Assembly: GCA_947179395.2 (NCBI GenBank)
Contig: OX359291.1
Span: 19,145,123-19,209,122, forward strand
Origin: Pulicaria dysenterica
Taxonomy: Eukaryota > Streptophyta > Magnoliopsida > Asterales > Asteraceae
Reading direction: 5' to 3'
DNA: 64,000 nt
Shown here in pieces: positions 59,248 to 64,000 of this stretch. Position 1 is the stretch's first letter. The number at the start of each line of letters is the position of its first letter. The notes under the pieces are model-generated. The model was not told where the DNA came from. It worked only from the letters and a program-made list of their open reading frames with translations, and did no database searches. The position numbers were made by a program, and so were the translations under genes.

Positions 59248-60436
59248 GGGCAAATTCCGCGAAAATACAACAAACTATAGCGAAATTACCATTGTATACA
59301 ACCAACTTCATTTTTTATCAAATAATACAAAAAACTTACACTTTTGATTCATTGTATACAAAAAACTATAGTGTAATACAACCGGTTTCTCCCTTATTTT
59401 TTTATTTTTAAATTAATGTAATTAAAAAATAATTATTGTTCTTCAACTTGAATTGTTCTTCTTTCAGATTCAAACTCCTCTTATCAACTTGAAAACCAAA
59501 GAATGGTTTTCAGATTCAAACTCCTCTTATCAGTCATCCCCTTCTTGCAAAAACCCGATAAAGCCGGTCTCGATCTAGGGTTTTCTGGTCTTGTTGAAGA
59601 TGAAATATGAAAGGTCTGTTGATGATGATGATGAAAAGAAGAACCCAGATCTGGATTGCTTATGCAGATCTGGTGCGACGGCGAAGGAGACGAGGTGCAA
59701 ATTAGATCTGGATTGTTTCCACAAAAGAAGGTCGGCGGTGCGACAACGAGAAGGAGGCGAGGTGCGACGGCGAGAAACAAAACCCTAATCACAAGGCGGC
59801 GGCGACGATTATGGTGGTTTTAAGCGACGGCGATTAGTTGTTGGTGGATTTTGAGATTTAGGGTTTGCGGTGTATATTCTTAACTACCGCCGCATCGCTA
59901 TCCTTCCGGCCATCTACCGACGTCCTCCTCCTCCTCACCAATCAGCTTCGCAAAGACCTCTCATCCATCAACGAACACGAGGTAAGCCGTGCATTAGAAT
60001 GCCTTTCCGTTATCTGCACACCAGATTTCGCCCGTGATTTAACACTGGATATCTTCACTCTGTTGAATTCTAGTAAGAATTTTATTAGGAAGAAATCAAT
60101 TGCGTGTTTATTGGCAGTTTTTAGTCAGTATCCTGATGTTTGATTCTTGGGGTTGATTCTTGGTTTAAAGTTTTATAGTTTATCATGTATTGTATGAAGA
60201 TCTTGAAGAACTTGATGATGATTGATGAAGATCTTGAAGAACACCAAGAACATATGAATATCTTAATTAAAAAAATTCAAAAATAAAAGAAATTACCGGT
60301 AACCTGATAATCAGGTTATCAGTTGCATACAATGACGCAAAAATGAAACTTGTTTGTATTATTTGATAAAAAATGAAGTTGTTTATATACAATGGTAATT
60401 TCGTTATAGTTTGTTGTATTTTCGCACAATTTGCCC
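59248..60436 (+). mobile_element. Pack-MULE with captured gene fragment
   Basis: A 1,189-bp element, GGGCAAATT to AATTTGCCC, with inverted ends of about 115 bp (GCGAAAATACAACAAACTAT on both strands). It is flanked by T-rich 8-bp words TCTTTTTT (59240-59247) and TTTTTTTT (60437-60444). Copy A of the duplication shows the empty site TCTTTTTTACCC at 58684-58695. No transposase; the cargo includes an adaptin-like fragment. Its inner border (TTACCGGTAACCTGATAATC) resembles that of the element at 24180. Confidence 0.8.
59865..60143 (+). pseudogene. Captured AP-3 delta-adaptin-like fragment
   Basis: Reads VLLLLTNQLRKDLSS, then EHEVSRALECLS, then DFARDLTLDIFTLLNSSKNF and RKKSIACLLAVFSQYPDV before a stop. 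This is the pattern of the N-terminal adaptin repeat region of the plant AP-3 complex delta subunit, a large vesicle-coat protein. Only about 80 residues are present, uninterrupted by introns, inside the TIR element, so it is a captured piece and not the gene itself. A different adaptin large subunit is possible. Confidence 0.65.
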
Positions 60437-60971
60437 TTTTTTTTACCCGAAACCAATAACCCAAAAATGAAAGATAGAAGGTACCCGAAAGGGATGATAA
60501 CGGTGTATCGAAAAGTACCCGGAAACCCGAAGCCCAGGCCGAACACTACTGCGGTGACCTAAAGTAGATTTGTGATTTGTGTAAATTTTTATTATAAAAT
60601 AAAAATGCGAGACTCATTGAGCCCCGAGCGTAAAAAACCCAAGAAGAAGAAAAGAGTGCAGGTGAAGAAAAAAAGAGCGGGAACACAAAGAAACTGACAC
60701 GTGTCAGACTACGGTGGGTCTAGGAGCCTTCTGCTGCGTATAGGTTGGTTGGTTTGTTTGGTTGGGGGTGGTGGTACCTCATCGATTCTTTAATTTAGAG
60801 CAACTTATATTCATTTCCTTTAATTTTACTGAAAATTTTCTTTTAATTGGTAATTTTTTAAATATTACATTTATTTATTTATTGTCTTTAGTTACTTTTC
60901 ATTATTATTTCTGGCTCATGATTTGAAAATATGCATTTAGGCAATTTTTCTAAAATCAAATTCCAAGTTAA

Positions 60972-61102
60972 TTTTTTTTAACGACAAACTCACTTACCTA
61001 CATAATCTACATCTTATGTCATTAAGAGAACTTGAACCTTCAATCTCTAAGAGAGAGGAACACCATAGTCACATCATGGTACCGTTAGGCTAAAGGCCCC
61101 TT
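60972..61102 (-). repeat. tRNA-derived SINE, minus strand
   Basis: On the minus strand box A-like TAGCCTAACGGTA (61092-61080) and box B GGTTCAAGTTC (61038-61028) are followed by GTCGTTAAAAAAAAT. Tail and layout are like the SINE at 20441. Confidence 0.65.
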
Positions 61103-61432
61103 GGTAAATTCTGTTAGAAATTGGAAACTAGATTCTTCTACAATCGTGTAATCACTTTCCAAATTCAATATTTTGACCCTATGTGCATAGGTATCACAAA
61201 ATCTGAATTGGGATAATTATAGAAGTATATATGATCAAAGTTCTTCGCACAAAATCTGATCAGAATTAGAGAGAATAAGGGTTTCGAATTCTATGTGTGT
61301 TCCAAAGTTCATCCGAAATTTGAATAATAACTAGCAAAACGGAAGTTAACAAGTTTCAAGTTTTATAATGTAACCCCCTAAAATTCGAGAATTTTCATTA
61401 TAAACCTTCCACTATTATTAATTTGAATTATA

Positions 61433-61485
61433 ACTAGCAAGCGGGACCCCCGTTTTGCGTTTAGGGGGCTTCGCCCCCTAAATAT
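61433..61485 (+). repeat. Strong hairpin in GC-rich repeat
   Basis: 61460-61482 forms a perfect 10-bp stem (TTTAGGGGGC / GCCCCCTAAA) with loop TTC, after ACTAGCAAGCGGGACCCCCG. It may be a Helitron-type or other element end, but no partner end was found. Confidence 0.45.
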
Positions 61486-61713
61486 TACCGAGACAAGCTT
61501 AGACTAAAACAAGTGTGTACTCCACACCCTCCATACTTGTTTTAGAACAAAGTCTAATCCTCTTAAAACACACGTATAAAATCCATTACACTAGATGAAA
61601 CCGGTGACACTAAAATCACCAACAAATTCCAAGTTAATTAATATAACTTTTACCGTATATTTTTACTTAGCTTAAATTAATATAATTTTAAGCTAAATTT
61701 TGAATTGCAGATA

Positions 61714-62010
61714 CTAGGGGTGAGATCGGTTCAAAAACCGGACCGGACCGAAACCGAAAATGTAGAGAAAACTAGGACCGAAGACCGGACCGACTAGTCC
61801 CGATCCAGACCGGTCTAGGTCAGGTTCGGTTCGGTTCATCGGTTTTTTAGTTGTTTTATACATTGTATCAAACAAAACCGGACCGGACCGGACCGGAACG
61901 AAACCCGAAATCTATATAAAACAAGGACCGAAGACCGGACTCGGTTCGGTGCGGTCCGGTTGGTCAGTTTTTTCGGGTCTACCGGGCTAGTTATCATTAC
62001 CGATTTTTTG
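61714..62010 (+). repeat. GGTTC/CCGG-rich repeat starting CTAGGGGTG
   Basis: Starts CTAGGGGTGAGATCGGTTC and continues with ACCGGACCGG-type units (ACCGGACCGGACCGGACCGG at about 61878-61897). Same terminus as the repeat at 3545-3780. Confidence 0.6.
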
Positions 62011-63190
62011 GTCATTAAGAGCACAAAAAGTATAAAACTTGCAAGAACTCTTTCTAGTAAACTATTTAATGTTTTTATTCATCTTAACAAACTTTAAAGG
62101 TTACAATGATACAACCATTCACAACTTTGTATAGGTATTGTAAATACATGTTCAAGTTTATAACCAACACCACATCATTATACTCTAATTATACAAAAAA
62201 CCCCAACTTCTATAAACAATAACAAAATCAAAACCCACCTACTATCATCAAACCACCATCCACTTTATTAAATGCCACCACTACAAGTCATATACCCACA
62301 CAACACCCATGTAAGAACCGACACACCAAATCGGCTTAAGGCAAAATATATGCTAGCCACCATTAACACCATGTAAGAAAACACACATCAAACCGGTTTA
62401 AGGCAAAAGTATATCTTAAACACCATTAACACCAAACACACACGCGCGCATTAATGCCACAGGCAAACCATTTAGGTAAAAACCCACCACATATACATAA
62501 CGTCATTCTGATTCCATATTTGGATAAAGATGAGAAAGGAGACAGAAATAATGGGGAAAGAAAATGGTAAAAAAAAATTAAGGTGAAGTCCATCAAATCT
62601 CCATGCCACAAGAGGTATTAGATAATAATAAAAGCATAAACAACATTTTATTAATAATAATAATAAACTTACATAGGAACTAAAGATGTATTCTTGAAAA
62701 AGATTTAAAAAAAAAGATATCTTATATACATTTTATTTAATATTCAAATTAGAGACTAAAAGATACCTAGAAACAAAAGGTCGAAAAGGACCAAAACTTA
62801 AATAGATGGCCATCAAAGGGGAGGAAACTTGTAAGTTGCTATTAACTTGTATGTGTAATTGTGTATATAGAAGGACCAGGACATGGCCCTGCTGGGCAAT
62901 GGCTGCAAGGTCTCCAGGTGGTCCCCCAAGACATGGGTCATCATCTCGTCTTTGATTTTTTCTTTTTTCTTTATTGACCATTGTACTAAACTATATTATT
63001 GGTTTGATTTTCGAGTTTTAAATTCAATGGTTACGCATATCTAAGTTTAGAAAACCTATTGTTAAAGCTAGACTTAAGTCATTATATATTATAACATTTA
63101 CTAGGATAAATGAACAGTAAAATTTTTGTCTTTTTCATCACCTATTTCAATATGTATTATATAAAGATTGGAAGGACAAATGAAAAATCT
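62011..63190. other. Non-coding; one odd GC-richer patch
   Basis: Mostly AT-rich with a loosely repeated CACCATTAACACCA segment near 62360 and 62420. 62733-62981 on the minus strand holds an 82-codon frame with DDPCLGGPPGDLAAIAQQGH in a patch GC-richer than its surroundings. I do not recognise it; it may be a gene fragment. Confidence 0.35.
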
Positions 63191-63194
63191 TCTT

Positions 63195-63270
63195 CTTGGT
63201 CCAAGTGGTTGGGCATGGGTTTTTTATAGTTTTAGTCAAGAGTTCGATTCTTGCTTCAGGTGATTTTATC
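63195..63270 (+). repeat. tRNA-like SINE fragment
   Basis: TTGGTCCAAGTGGTTGGGC resembles box A and GAGTTCGATTCTTGC (63239-63253) resembles box B. Tail unclear. Confidence 0.45.
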
Positions 63271-63892
63271 ATTATAATTTTTGAGGTGATATATGCTGCT
63301 TTCTTTTCTGGTGTAGCACTCATACAAAATTACAAACATATCTGAATTACTTTATTTTATTATAATAATGAACTTTTCACATCCTTTTTTTATTTATTTT
63401 TCTTCTAAGTTTTAACATTTCCCGTTCCGTAGATATTTATATATATTTGAAATTATCATTATATTATTTAGATTTCAATATAAATATTATCGCAGCCTGA
63501 TATTTATCTAAAAAATGTACTTTTTAAAATTTACGTGTTTCTAATTGTTTTATGTACTGATGTTATAGATTTATTTTTTTTTTCATCCTTTTTTGTTTCA
63601 TAAACCTTCAATTAACTTTTAGCATATAATGTTTAGCGCAAATATAAATATATATTTGTGACGTTCTCAATTTTATCTACACGTTGATATAAATTTTATT
63701 GTGATATTATGTCTATTTAAATATGTACTCTTTCAATCAATGTTATGTTCTTTGTAGTACGATTAAGTTAACATATATAACTAAATGATATAAGGGCACT
63801 ATGAACGTTATTAAAAGTACGATACAAAATATAAATTAGGTTTACTATATATAAGACAAGAGTTAGTTTTTTAATAGCAAAACATATGCTAT

Positions 63893-63935
63893 GTTTCAAA
63901 CCCCGCTGCAACGCGCGGGGTACTAAATACCTAGT
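63893..63935 (+). mobile_element. Helitron-like 3' terminus
   Basis: The hairpin ACCCCGCTGCAACGCGCGGGG is followed within about a dozen bases by ACCTAGT, like the hairpin plus CTRR(T) end of Helitrons. No 5' end assigned. Confidence 0.4.
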
Positions 63936-64000
63936 TCGCTATACATGGGTATGTTTGGTAACGGTTGTATTGGAGATTATAGATGTTTGGATTTTAGTTT

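Larger units (their letters stand above)
58551..60858 (+). repeat. 560-bp tandem duplication, second copy split by Pack-MULE
   Basis: Copy A is about 58551-59110. Copy B is 59111-59247 plus 60445-60858. Both begin TTGTAAGGTGRTGCCCC, carry a SINE-like GGTTCAAGTCT box (58585-58595 and 59143-59153) with an A-run, then AGGGATGATAACGGTGTATC, ACTGACACGTGTCAGAC and GGTTGGTTTGTTTGGTTGGG. Differences are few. Confidence 0.85.

Overview
The window is nuclear DNA of a flowering plant, a eudicot and probably Asteraceae. It is AT-rich, with GT-AG introns, two plant housekeeping genes (GDP-L-galactose phosphorylase and aspartate carbamoyltransferase), and dense nested LTR retrotransposons, MITEs, Mutator-like elements, SINE-like copies and (TA)n tracts. 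The family guess rests on the style of the retroelements and cannot be proven from the sequence alone. No bacterial-style operon, CRISPR array or rRNA was seen. All family names come from motif recognition by eye.

Layout. 0-5 kb: a retroelement gag scrap, a CACTA-like terminus and a 1.2-kb Mutator-like element with a perfect 9-bp target duplication. 4.5-16 kb: a deleted hAT element (8-bp duplication CCTGCAAC) whose transposase C-terminus is split by a nearly complete 10.46-kb Ty1/copia (SIRE-like) element with 5-bp duplication TGTAG. 16-30.7 kb: non-coding DNA with (TA)n-flanked MITEs, a foldback element holding an ATGCAAAA-type motif array, a second Mutator-like element carrying a GC-rich minisatellite, a solo LTR (duplication CATTT) and Helitron-like ends. 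30.7-36.7 kb: the genic island, with GGP (seven coding exons plus a conserved ACG-initiated uORF) and the pyrB-type ATCase (five coding exons). 37.3-39.1 kb: a two-exon Myb/SANT-like gene on the minus strand whose intron is built around a MITE. 40.7-45 kb: tandem and inverted repeats with Athila-like remnants. 46.9-56.9 kb: a stack of broken Ty3/gypsy elements, another LTR unit and a LINE. 58.5-60.9 kb: a 560-bp tandem duplication, one copy of which received a Pack-MULE carrying a piece of an AP-3 delta-adaptin-like gene. 61-64 kb: SINE-like copies, GGTTC-rich repeats and a Helitron-like terminus.

The most unusual system is inside the copia element. A short motif, ACGGTCGA, and its reverse complement cluster in forward-forward-reverse-reverse order in both LTRs, at the gag/pol junction and at four points between pol and a third ORF. 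One cluster is a perfect 34-bp palindrome about 22 bp upstream of a TATA box, in front of that third ORF. The LTR promoter has the same layout (16-bp palindrome, then TATA). This suggests a second internal promoter under the same control as the LTR and, speculatively, a self-encoded regulator. Other retroelement or TIR units here also carry element-specific short-motif arrays (ATTCCGAAT in a 2-kb gypsy LTR; ATGCAAAA in a foldback element).

The two housekeeping genes lie on the same strand but are independent transcription units. Each has its own leader, and no functional coupling is implied beyond both being core metabolism (ascorbate and pyrimidine synthesis).
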